DNA from: Macquaria australasica
Taxonomy: Eukaryota > Chordata > Actinopteri > Centrarchiformes > Percichthyidae
Assembly (NCBI GenBank): GCA_005408345.1
Contig: SEMN01000089.1
Location: 1,422,001-1,486,000, forward strand
Length of the DNA: 64,000 nt
Direction of reading: 5' to 3'
The notes beneath the pieces were generated by a model. That model was not told the DNA's origin and did no database searches. It worked only from the letters and a program-made list of their open reading frames with translations. Of this stretch, positions 48,200 through 59,909 are shown in pieces. The translations under genes and the position numbers were made by a program. The number at the start of each line of letters is the position of its first letter. Position 1 is the stretch's first letter.

Positions 48200-48840
48200 T
48201 TATCGTAAACGTTTGTTCTTAGTCATCTGTCAGAGTTCCATAATGGCCTAAAAAGCTAAAAGTAGTTGATGAGTAAGACCTTGCTGCTGAATGAAACCAA
48301 TAAAACCACTGTGCGCTTGCAATAACTGTACAGAAACTGCAAGGTGAGCAAAGGTAAAAGCAGCCACATCTGCAGAAAGCACAAGGGAGGAAAAAAAGTA
48401 GAGGGAGGAAGACAGGAAACTGTGCAGGTTGTTATTGTTTGACGGGTGCCTCTCCCTGTTGTATATCTGGTTCTCATCAACCTCTGTGATGTTAACTCTC
48501 CGAGAACACATTCTGATTTCTTAGAAATAAGAGCATGCAAACTGGAACTTCTGATGTTAATCAGTCACTTGGTATTACGATATTTGACACCATCGCCTGT
48601 AGGGGCCTTGTGTTAATTTTTTGAGATTGTGGTCACACCGATCCATGTGATGTCACCCAGATTTGCAAACTCAACGAACCCCTTTGAATGTGGTTAAATC
48701 CCCTCATTCAGACACCACCTTCTGTTTCGACCACAAAGGGGGTTAGAATCAAATGGGGGTTCCAGCTACAGATTTGTGTGTGTAGAGACAGTGAGTGAGT
48801 GAAACAGGAAGCAAGCAAACCAAAACTGTTAGGCAAGTTT
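48200..48840. other. fastkd2-cd28 intergenic region
   Basis: About 640 bases between two convergent genes; no gene or clear repeat recognised. Confidence 0.6.
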
Positions 48841-48841
48841 T

Positions 48842-48847
48842 TTTATT
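48842..48847 (-). terminator. cd28: cd28 poly(A) signal
   Basis: AATAAA on the minus strand (plus TTTATT), 200 bases past the cd28 stop. Confidence 0.55.
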
Positions 48848-49041
48848 GTTTTATACAGCCACAACTGTAAAAAAGAACTGCTACTTTTGCTGTGTAGACA
48901 CAAAACAACTACTCCTACTGACAAAATAAACTAAACAAAACCTCACTCACAATAATGTTCTTTTCAGGGCAAGCTACTGCAAGGACACATATCTGAACTA
49001 ATGGGGACAGCTGTGCAAATGCTCAGATGATGTACGGGTAA

Positions 49042-52000
49042 TCAGAAGTGCCGTGGTAGTATAGGGTTTTGGATCCCTCTTTTCTTCTTGTGGTCCCTGG
49101 GTGCTCTGGGTTTGGTGTTCATGTAGTCACTCTGGGAATCCACCTTCCTCAACTTGACCTGTAAGTCACGAGAAGACTGCTGAGCAACAGCATTATGTCG
49201 GTGAAGCTTCATAATGTATCACGCACAGTATGAAGTATAATTAAAGACAGAAATGATTCATAGGGCTAGTGAATAGCCTAACACTTAAAATAAAAAAGGT
49301 TTTCAGCATAAAAAATTATGTTTGTTACATGTAACGTTAACTGTTTCAGTCAGTCAGCAATTTAAAAAAAGAACATAGTCTTAACGTGTCATTTTTGAAC
49401 AAATATTTTTGCCTTCACTCATCAATAGAACAATATTAAGTTTGTGGAACTTGTGAATCTACTGAGTTTCAACTGTGCATCGTTTTGCTGCAAGACTGCA
49501 TCTACCACAAGAAAAAGGAGGGGGAGAAACGGGAGTTTGCATCAAATATCAATTAAGTAATTTGGTAAGTAACAACAGCGAGGAGGAACAGGTTCAGTCT
49601 GGCCTTCATTTTATTTTCCAAGTATTGTTGCAAGTGGGGCATGTGTGCACAGATGATGGTATTGTTCAGGGTTAAAATAAACTATTTGGACATGAGTTTT
49701 ATAAATTGTTTGATCATAAACACTGGGGCTGCTATGTGTTATTTTATTCTGACTTAAGTGAAATCAATTACCAATACTCAAAGAAATTAAGGTAACAATT
49801 TGCATGGTCCTCTGGATTTTGCTCACATTTCACAATTTAAAAGGTACACTGGGATTTTTAAAGGCTGATGCCAACATTTTTTTAGACTTGGCTGACTATT
49901 TTCAGTCCAAGAAAAATTAATAAATACATAGATGAATAAAACAACTCCCCCAAACAGAATTCAACTCCTTGCAGCGATGCGAAAGCTCTTTAGAGAACAG
50001 TTTTAGACCACCTTGGTGGAAAACTGGGACAATGGATTTTGAATGAATTTTAAAAAAAAACTAAAGCCAAGTCAAGTCAAATGTTAAAGACTATAAAATC
50101 ACAACAGAATCACTAAATTTACTACAAACATGTCTTGCAAAATAGATGCTTTAGTATTGTATATTGCATGTGGTTCTATATATGTTTCAAACTCTTTTCC
50201 CTCATCTGGTGTTAGTTTGTATGTGTTTAAGGAGTATCTTACCCAGTTGACCGAGGCGATGGTGGTGACAATTATGCTGTAGATGCTGAGAAGAACCACC
50301 AGAATCCAAATCCAGGGAAATACACTGTTTTGATTTCCACCTGTTTTAGAATGACCACAGTCTTTATTGTCTTTGCATTGGTGTCCTGGAAGAAAACATA
50401 TTCAGGAAGTATTCAGTGTACTGGACTATATGCACACAAAGTTATGGATGGAAAACCTCAGCATCTCTTTGGAATATTTACCTTCTACAAGTACCAGGAT
50501 CGCACTTATTTCTATTTTAATGGGAGGAGGGTACAGGACTGTGACCTTGCATCTATAGATACCATGGTGACTGGCATTCACTCCAGTGAGCCTGAAAGTG
50601 ACCGATTTACTTTCTTTGTTTTCATGCGGTTGCACACCCACCCTGGTGTATGTTGGTTTACAGTTTGATGCATTCTTTTCAAGACTGCATGAAATGTTGT
50701 AAATCACTTCTTGTTCCTTAAGAAGGTTAAATGTCGCTTCTTCCCATGTCACCATTGGGCAGGGCACAGTCACATTGTCTCCGGCAGGTACACAGACAGT
50801 TTTCAGTTGCTCTGGAGAGAAAAACATGATAATGAATGAGTCTGTGTGCAATTTTATTCTGATTTCCGATTATGGGTGTCTCTTACACACAAAGTATAAT
50901 GTAAGATCTCTGATTCATGATCAAAGGCTTGCAAAAATACCACCAATGTGACTTAAGAACACATTGAAACTTTGAAATAGAAGTGAGAAGAACAGTGTGC
51001 TAAACAGAGAGCTAGAGTAGCTCAGCATTGTGTTTGTTTAAACTGAGTCAGGATGCCCATTTCTTTGTTTGTAACACCTTTGCAAAGGAAATGGCTTCTT
51101 ACAGCTGCAGCTCCTAGATTGATTTATTTGCGTTTAATTCCCCTGACTGAAATTCAGGCTTTGAAACACATCATTTCACAGCAACTCCACCCCCACATGG
51201 AATTTATTCTATAACAGCACATTTAACTCTTTTAACCAGCCTCACATTTCACATGAAAAACATTTAGTATGTGAGTGGCATACTTGAGTCAGTCAGCGGC
51301 TGACTCAAGTATGCCACTCACAAGGTTGTGGTTTATGTAACATACTGAAGTGCTATTTGTTGCATGGATTAGTGTTGAAATAGTACCTTCTGCACTCTAT
51401 GTAAACAGCAATTATCCCAGAGTTGAGGCAAAACTGTATTTTGATATTCTTCTGTGGACTCTGGTACATGCTGGTTCACATTACCATGTGTCTCAACCCA
51501 CAAATACACATATTCAGCCAGTATTAGGGGACTTTAAGGCTCATCGTAGGTACTAATCAACAGATAAACAGCCAATAACTGAGCATATATTCATATATTT
51601 TTTCCACATTTTATGTGCCTAAGATCCCCTGTTTGGAATGGTATCACTCAACTGAATGGGTGTTATCAGTGGTTATACCACTGCTGCAATTTTACAATCA
51701 ACCCTCTAAATACATTGATACATAAGTTTTACTACACTACTTATGAGGGTGCTGCTAACCTCAGTGTTTAACCCACTGTCCCACTGTAACCACATATGCA
51801 CAGTAACGTGTCTTACAAAGTTGTACTTATTCAAATAAATAGTAATTTCTACAAAATTTCTAGTATTCTTAGTGATAACTGCTACGTGAATACTAATCAC
51901 TACGAGCACATGAATTACTAAAAGCCAGAATTGTATGTGTTGCAATAAAGTTTACAACTTACCATTGCAGTTGCAGGTGCTTTGAGACTGAGCAGCATGA

Positions 52001-52047
52001 GAGACTCTGTAGCCCATGAGGATCATGAACATCCAGCAAGCACTCAT
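49042..52047 (-). CDS. cd28: T-cell costimulatory receptor CD28
   Basis: Type I membrane receptor that binds B7 ligands and gives T cells their second signal. Four exons on the minus strand (plus coordinates, 5' to 3'): 51963-52047, 50482-50811, 50243-50385, 49042-49158. They give 224 residues (human 220). Residues 1-20 are a signal peptide. 29-139 form one V-type Ig domain with Cys46 and Cys116 as the core disulfide, and four N-glycosylation sites (Asn41, 67, 75, 107). The ligand loop reads LYPPPI, against MYPPPY in mammals. Stalk Cys142/Cys148 may link a homodimer. The membrane helix is about 162-184. The tail SDYMNTKPRAPRDHKKK keeps the tyrosine and the YxN Grb2-type motif but has Thr instead of Met at +3. 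I chose the ATG at 52,047 because it starts the signal peptide; an in-frame ATG at 52,149 adds a polar extension. The tail favours CD28 over CTLA4. Confidence 0.9.
51270..51322. repeat. Perfect 23-bp inverted repeat, 7-base loop, cd28 intron 1
   Basis: The arms at 51,270-51,292 and 51,300-51,322 are exact reverse complements, with loop TCAGCGG. Each arm has an AP-1 core (TGAGTCA at 51,285-51,291 and TGACTCA at 51,301-51,307). Pairing stops immediately outside the arms. No transposon ends are recognised. Confidence 0.9.
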
Positions 52048-52149
52048 CTTGATCTTTTGCACACAGAGCGTGAACTTGCCTCCAGCAGAATGATGTCCTC
52101 GAGGCTTTCCCTCATCACCTAGGCTAAAACTTCGAGCTCCCTTCAACAA

Positions 52150-54100
52150 ACTACATTAACCTGTATAATGCAGAGAAATCTGATCTGGCAGTGTGAAATT
52201 ATCAACCCTGGTTCCATGCACGCGTTCCTTCGACTGCAATGCATCATATCCTCATTCTGCCTGTGATTGAAGCACTCCCACGGTGCTACAGTGACTGAGC
52301 CTCACACATCTTCTCGTGAGGGAAAACATCCTGTAACAGAAACACCTCCTCTTCTGAAGTTTCCGCTCTCTCCTAGTGTTTGTGACCTTTGATGCCTTAA
52401 GTGTTTTGAATCTCAGTCTACGGTTGTGTGTTCATTTAGACCACGATGTTAATGCAGGACAGTTCTGTTCCTGTCAAGTCAACTAAAGTATTTCGCAAGC
52501 TGAAGTATATTTGATGCAGTGTATTATATTGTATTATTGTGTGGAGACAAAGAATAAGAGAATGTAACCACAAAAACATGCAGGGTAGACTTACACAAAA
52601 CATCCACCATTTATTACCTCATTTAAACAACATTTTAAAGCCCTTGGTTAGCTGTATGTACTTGTTAATGCCTTTTATCTGAGTGAAAATATATTTTGAA
52701 TGAAAGTACAGACGTTGGTCATAGTAGCAATACTGCAAAGATACATTTTAAAAAGCTATAATGGAGTGCAAATAAGCACTGTAATATAGATAGAATATAT
52801 ACTCTGTAAATATGTGTATTTTCTGCTGTGTAGCTGTATGTGTTCAGGCAGAAGAATAATGTTGCAGCCACAGATGGAGGTGGAGTGAGTGACCGAAAGT
52901 GCAATGACCCAGTGTACTATGTGGAAAGGTTTACTGAAGTGGCACCAAACAAACAGATGTTGAACAGGTTTGAACCGACATTTGTGTGACTGCCAAAGTG
53001 TCATTACCTCACAAACAGACAGACTGGCAAAGAGAATATGTCTAGGTGACGGGAACAAGAAACCGTCTCTGTACTCTATGAGTCATTGAGTAAGGCACAT
53101 GTACAGACACTGGCACAGTTAACATACGTCAGTGGGGGAAAAATGGTACTGTGTTTGTGCTGTGTAGCAATACCAGCTATCAGAGAAGGTAATTCTGAAT
53201 CTTTGATTGATTTAAAAACCCTTTGTCTGGATCCACAAAATGGGGTTAAGTTGAAAGTGCAATATATTTCTTGGTCCACTAGATGGCAACAAAGCATTTT
53301 ATTTTGATCAGCATGTTGGGAACAGATTTTTTAACTGCTACAAGCCAGGAAAATAATATCTGCTACAATATTGTATTAATTGCAACAATATTTCGCTTTG
53401 CTTCAATCCTTTTTCCTCTTTTATGCAGGTTTAACTGCCCAGAGCAGGGATTAGAGACCATAAAAGGGTAGAAAATACTTACTTTGTGTGGCAACACATG
53501 GTGACAGATTCATGGGATTGTGAAGTGGGGATTAAAGCATTTCTAAAATGTTGTCTGCAATTCTAACTCAGAAAATGGATGAGGGGGATTGGCGGGTTAG
53601 TAATGCCATGTGTCCATATGGATAACACGCAATAATCTCCTAATCTGGAACAAGTCCCTTTTGTCTGGTGGCTTTGGGTGAGCATCAGCAAGGACCCATG
53701 CAGAGCTCCAGTGTGGTTAAATGTGTCTGCTTCTCTTTTGTAACATATTTTACCCATATTTGTTTAGCTTTTTATATTGTAAAGCATGAGCTATTTGAGT
53801 ACATTGAAAAGGGCAATATACAATTGATTATTACTATTATTATTATTATCTAATGCCACTGACTAGAGGGAATAGCTACTGGATGCTGATGCTGCATTCA
53901 CTGCTCCTCCAAGACTCCGACTTTCGTTTTGTTATCTGTAAAATAATAAAAATTCATTCAGGTGCTTTTGAGGTGGCCCAATGGACCTGGATTAACAGTG
54001 GGCTACTTTCCATCTGTTTTATGATAGAAAATAAGGAGCGCAGAATGACTTCGCATTGAAGCGGCGGGATGAAGAAGCGAAAATAGGCATATAGGCTAAT
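52150..54100. other. cd28 upstream region / intergenic
   Basis: Contains the presumed cd28 promoter near 52.05-52.5 kb and AT-rich intergenic DNA. An ATT trinucleotide tract lies at about 53,832-53,850, and a CTCF-motif-like site at 53,276-53,290. No coding exon is recognised. Confidence 0.55.
53276..53290 (+). promoter_or_regulatory. CTCF-motif-like site
   Basis: CCACTAGATGGCAAC matches the vertebrate CTCF core CCASYAGRKGGCRSY at 14 of 15 positions. A motif match alone does not show binding; the motif is also carried by some repeats. Confidence 0.35.
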
Positions 54101-54129
54101 TAGCGTTTTCACCAATTAATCAGCAGAAA

Positions 54130-54561
54130 CTGCGCCGATATACGTCAATTGTTCAACTCGGGCAACGCCGTAATTTGTCTCTTTTCCAGTCATATCTGCA
54201 GTTCAGTTAGGTCATTCCCATTCTCTGCGACCAACTCTAATATAAGATATTTCCGACAGGCCATGAAGGCAGCGTTGGGTTCTGGGCTGGACAGGAAACG
54301 ACGGAGACGCGCAGCGTGTCTCCTCAGCAGCTCCGGGAGAGAAGAATGGGAAAAGGGAATGGGACTGTATATGTAGACGAGGCAATGTGTGAAAACATGA
54401 GGAGACCGGGCAGTTTTTAAACTAGATTCCTCTTGTAAAACAGATCATTACACATATCATATTAGGAGTTTTTCTTCTCGTTGTCCCTGAGGAGAGGGAT
54501 ATTTGCTCCCATCGGAGGACACAGGAGAGGAGAGGAGCCTCTTTGTGAATCCCATTTGACT
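54130..54561 (+). other. Possible 5' non-coding exon/promoter of a rightward gene
   Basis: The sequence is richer in GC and CpG than its flanks and ends in a strong splice donor (GACT|GTAAGT) at 54,561/54,562. No long ORF matches a known protein. In human, RAPH1 lies head to head with CD28, so a raph1 first exon with a long first intron to the right is a reasonable guess; no RAPH1 coding sequence is in the window to support it. Confidence 0.35.
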
Positions 54562-57019
54562 GTAAGTGGATTTTTCTTCACTGTTGCATGTTTTAATTCT
54601 CTGACGCCTTTTTTTTCTCGTCCTTAAAAAAATCATAATCGGATACTAAAAAATGTCAATAATAAATAAATGTCAGTTTATTGTGCCATACACTGGCAGC
54701 CCATCCTAGATTGCGTCCTCTGGAAAGGAGACAGAGGAGTAGCTATACTGTATGTTTACCATACTTCTTAAAGACAAGGTGTTAACAAACAAGCCTCTGT
54801 GGATGTGTTGCTGCCTGTTGGAGAAAGTGTGTGTGTTGTGGCTGGCTGTTGAATGGGGGTTTGTGTGCCCCTCTATGCGGCCATTGAACAATCCCTTTCT
54901 TGGGGAGAAAGGGCGTGCAGCGCTTGGGCCGACTTGGAAAAGAGCCGCAGCTTTCATGGGAGACGCAATTGAGCACGACCCTGTTGTTGTGTTGTATGTG
55001 TTCCCTGTGCTGCTAAAGCCGTGGCCGGCTGGAGGCATTTTCAACCTTGATTTTTCCTCCCCTGCATCTAAGTGAACAGAAGGGAGATGTGTAGCCTCCA
55101 CCCTGTTTAGCGGGAGGAGGCTATCGGCTTCTGGTAATGGCCGATGGTTTTGTCGCGTTAGTGTTTGTATCTTTCTGGTGGGTTTTTGAAATATCATATT
55201 TTATGTATTTAGAAACCTGTAAGATCCGCGGTAATGTATGTTATTGTGGCTGCGCTGCGCTCATCATCAGCTACCTCCTTCACTGCAGCGCATGACCACT
55301 GCTTTAATTCCCTTTGTTGGATGACGCCGCCGGCAGCAGATTGGATAACATGTAGCCGGTTTGACCAGTGGCTATTTCCAATTTAATGCAAGCATCCACT
55401 TCAGCCAGAATAAATAGCCTATGTCTTAAAAAACTATGCAGTGTCTGTTGCTTTATTTGTTCAGAAAACGTCTTAATGAAACCTGGTGGAAAAGTTCAAT
55501 CTCAAGCACACACTGTGTTTATACTGCTGCTGCTTTACTGGCAGAAATAACTTGAGGTTGCCAAATAACCACACGATTGTAAATGACTTGAACCATCCTC
55601 TCCACTGAGGTCAAGCTATGTTTCCCTTCTCAAGTCTACATTGACACTGGAAAGACAATGACCCTTCATTGACAGTGGGGGTTCAAAAGTCATTTGTAGA
55701 GGGGCTGCACGCCATGCCACTGTCTGGCTGGCTACCATATGGGCCCAGTAAACATTCCCTGTGTGTGTGTGGGTGTTATTTACACTACCAAGGCCAGGCG
55801 AGGACAGCTTTTTAACTATATCTCTTCTGTTCAGGGGCAAATGCACAAAACAAACTGTATTTGCTCAAAAAAAGGCCACTTGGCCCGGCCCTTATTCCCC
55901 ACAGTGGCATTATAATAGACTGTCTGTGTCCTTAAGGCACGCTTGATTTGCATCCACAAAGCACCAGACTAAAAGCACATTATTCTGGGCATTGAGACAG
56001 TGCAGCAACAATGCAACCCATTCGCTTACAGTGCAGTTAATGGGTTGAAAAGAACCTGTTTCTGTCTCTGTTTCCTGTGCTGTGTCCCATTATGAAAATG
56101 TGTTTCTTAACAACTTAATCATCAACTGGTTATATAAAATGGAGGGACTGAAAATATTTGCTCTGTTTTTGATGTTAGAGGCTACTTTTTTGGGCTTATT
56201 GTAGGCCTGCGGCTGAATTCCCTTGTCGTCGAAGTTGCAGCAATATCACATAATGTAAGTTCAACAAGTGCCTGTTTGATTCAGTATCATTATTCATATC
56301 AAATGTATATATGCCAAGAGCAAGAGTTGTTGTTATGGCATTGGTGCAAATGCAAAAACAACTTAAAAAGAAACAGTGGACATGCACCTCCATGTAATAG
56401 GATCATACAGGACATTTACTCAGTAGGCTTTATAGTCCTGAAGTCATTGCATTCAGACAGCTCAGTCATAAAAAGCTCAGTCATGGATTAAATTTCCAGC
56501 CACAGAGGTAAAACACATGTTAGAAGAGAGCATGTCATTTTACTGCCCCTGTTTAAAAAGCACATGTATGGAATTTTTCACTGTCAGCTTTATTTCTCGA
56601 GGCTATTCGAAAGGGAACCGAGGGAGAGAGGGTATCTGTTTTGGAACATCAGCTCGAAAAAAAATACATAACCAGAAACATGGTTTTCTCATTCATCCAA
56701 TCTGTCTTGTTTTGCCAAAAGAGGAAGGGAAGAAAAAAAAACCCTCTGCTTTCCTCCCTCCATCCCTCTACTCCCTTTCATCCTCTTTTTTTTTTGTATG
56801 CTTGATTTCCTTGGGATGTAGTTGATTAGATGAGAAAAACAGTTGTCAAAGAAATTTTGAGCTTGAGGAATGTGATCCCCTGAGACGGTGTGCGTTAGAG
56901 ATTTGAAAGCTATTCTGGGTTTGTGTGTGTGTTAGCATCTCCTGCGTGCTGGTCTGTCCGTCTGTCAGCACTTTGCCGGCTCTGTCGTGCGAGTTGCAAG
57001 GGCCATGTCTGACCTCCAC

Positions 57020-57042
57020 CCATCCATCCATCCATCCATCCA
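57020..57042. repeat. (ATCC)n tetranucleotide repeat
   Basis: About five CATC/ATCC units. Confidence 0.9.
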
Positions 57043-59861
57043 CCCACGTCCCTGGGCATAAAACTCTTCTGCACAAAAGCTCCAGTGACGATGCGGGGGG
57101 ATGGCGATGGTGCTTGGTGTAAGTTTACCCAGGTTGTGTTACAGCCGGGGGGTGTAGGTGGGTAAAGGAGGGCAGGGGGTGGATGGCACTTCAAACGCAG
57201 CCTTCAACACACCCTGATGAAGAGCCGGAGGGGAGAGTGTAACCTGATATTTCCAGTGATAAGAGGTAACCTTGGCTTGGGGTTGGGGAGTGAAGAATAA
57301 ACTTTTAAAAAAACACCACCAGCTGCATCAGGGCCCAGCTCCTTCATGCCAAACAAGATGCCACATTATGGGTGTGTTGTGTGTGTGTGTGGGGGTGAAA
57401 ACGAGAGAGAAGTGTGTCATTCCACCTGGGTGTGTCCCCCCTCTTGTCACAGGCACGTGGTCCCAGCCTCTATAGGGCCTTGTTCTGGTAACATTTTGCT
57501 GACCTTTGGTGGCAGCTGCCCCTGCCATTTGGAAACAAAGACAAATGGCTAACCAGCCCGCCTGTAGCCTGCAGAACCTCTACTGTTCTAGATAGAGAGT
57601 TGCTCTTCCTCTTGGCCTTTTCATACACACGGAGCGACTTATATCAGTGCCCTCTATGGCAGGAAATCAATTGTTTGAGATCCACATGCAGGCGTTTCTT
57701 TTGTGATGATTGATTTCTGTTGTTCGATAAGAAGAATAGTGAGGATGAGGCCGTGCAGCCTGAAAAAAACATGCACTTTTACTCTTATGCCCCAGTTTCT
57801 CTATAGTTTTTCATGAATATAAACACACCAGCAGGAAATGCGGAAGGTGTAGAGATGTGAAGGTGTGGTATGGACAACACAGCCTCTATCCTCTGGCTGC
57901 ACTGCTGATTGGAGTAGGCAGATGGAGGGCACCCTCCTCTCCTTTCGGGGCAATACATGATCTGGATCCTCGTTCAGCAGGTGCACTCAAGCGCACAGGT
58001 GCATACACACCGCAACTAGAGACAACTAGAGATACAAATGGCAAAGATTGACCTACAGTTGGATGTCTTTGTTAGTTTTCATATCCGTGCCTTTGGCTGA
58101 TTCACGTGGGATTTATACTCTTAAAGAAAAAGTCCACTTTTAGATACTTTTACATTGCTGGATATTATTGATTTGTGTTCCAGGAGTTATTTTATGGTGA
58201 AATGTTGTAATTATGCCCCAAACAGCCTCGTCTACATTCCTACATTTCCCAGATTACCTTTCATCAACCACTGGAGAATGGGTCTGCACTTGTTGCATCC
58301 AGCTGTGGGTGATAATTTGCAGGTGGAGAGAGCGAGTGCGAGTTTTCAAGTGGAGATAAAGTGATAGTTTCACCCCTTACACAACACATATCATGTCGCC
58401 TTGTGGCTGCATTGCATTCTGGTCTTCTGAGGCTGCTGTAATTGGAGAAACTGATACCTCTGCTTCTTTCAAGATGGATTTCTCACTGTATAATTGTTAA
58501 GTTTCTGTAGAAAATTGTGGGTCTGGAAATAAGCCTCTACTTTTTTATTCAGAGGGACAGACACTCACATTTTGTTTTTAAAAGCATGTTTTTAAGGAGA
58601 TATTTTATTTCTGTCAGATGTCATTAATAGGGTCTTGATCCACTTATTAACACACGTCTTCCATGACCTATTTTCCTACATTTTATCTGATCTGCTATGT
58701 CCAGCCTGTCCTGTTGTATTGTTCATTCATTAATTGTCCCTTTTGTTTGCTACCTCTCTCTCCACTGTACATTTTGTTTAAGCAGCTTAGGCAGCTATTA
58801 ATCAGTGTGACTTTGACAATGGCAGGTGGCTGATTCTCACCCCCCCTCCTCCTCTTCTACTGTATTACAGATGGTCTGTTCCATTCACTGCTGTAGGGGG
58901 TCAGTCTTTGTTAACTCAACAGTGCACATGACAGGAAATGGGGGACCCTGTAAAAATTGGATCTTTTGTGAAACGTACTGTCTTCACTGTTATTCTATTC
59001 ACCTGTGACTGCCATGAAGCCTTGAGGCCCTTTGCTGTGTTTTGTTTTGTTTTTTCGTGCACCTATCTTTAAGTTAAGTTGCACACAGTTGGGTAATCAC
59101 CCTGAAACTGATCTTAGCATCCAAGGTTGGAAAAGGGAATCTCATCCCAGTGGGAATTCTCAGTTAGAATTCCAGCAGCCGCTTCAGGTATCAGCGAGTA
59201 GAACGCAGGGGGCGGAGTGGAGGAGGTGATTTATGGTGTCATGTTTCTTTCTCTACCCCACCTGCCTGTGTAGACCGCCGCAAAGTCCACCGCAACAGCC
59301 ACGGGATGGGCTGATGGATGGGACGGCCTGTCTGTGTGGACGGGGCCATGGATAATGGGTCTTTGACATGGAGATAACACAAAATGCTTAAGGCAAGCAG
59401 GAGTGCTTCAAAGAGAGTAGTATTAAGAGCACACAAAGTGCTAACTCAGAGGAAATACACATGTGCTGTCTGGCTGCTGCTGCTGCTGTATAGGAAATAT
59501 GCATTATTGACTGGGTGATGTATGATCTGTCTGGTGTAAGATGTACATATGGAAGGAGAAAGTGGATTTATTTCCTACTCTCTCTATTGCTTTTACATGT
59601 GCTATTTTGTATCCCTGATTGGACCGAATTAAATGGCCAGTCCTCTGCAGCAGATCATGCCATGCGTTATAGCCTGGGATAAACATCAGCTGCCCGTGTC
59701 CTCTCTGCTCCCTGTCTGATCCCAGTTCAGCTAGTTCTCATGAAACCATAACAGTGGTTTGCGTGTCTGCGTGTTTATGTGTGTGCAGGGTTGATGGCGT
59801 TTGTTTGCCTTTTTGCCGGCCTCTGGTTACACTTACAGTCCATCATACAAAGGGGTTTGAG

Positions 59862-59909
59862 TGAGAGAGAGAGAGAGAGACACACACACCAAACACACAC
59901 ACACACACA
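59862..59909. repeat. Compound (GA)n-(CA)n microsatellite
   Basis: About nine GA units followed by interrupted CA units. Simple repeat. Confidence 0.93.

Noticed and set aside
52048..52149. In-frame upstream ATG extending CD28 by 34 residues
   Set aside because: The extension is polar and would bury the signal peptide; the internal ATG at 52,047 starts a normal signal sequence.
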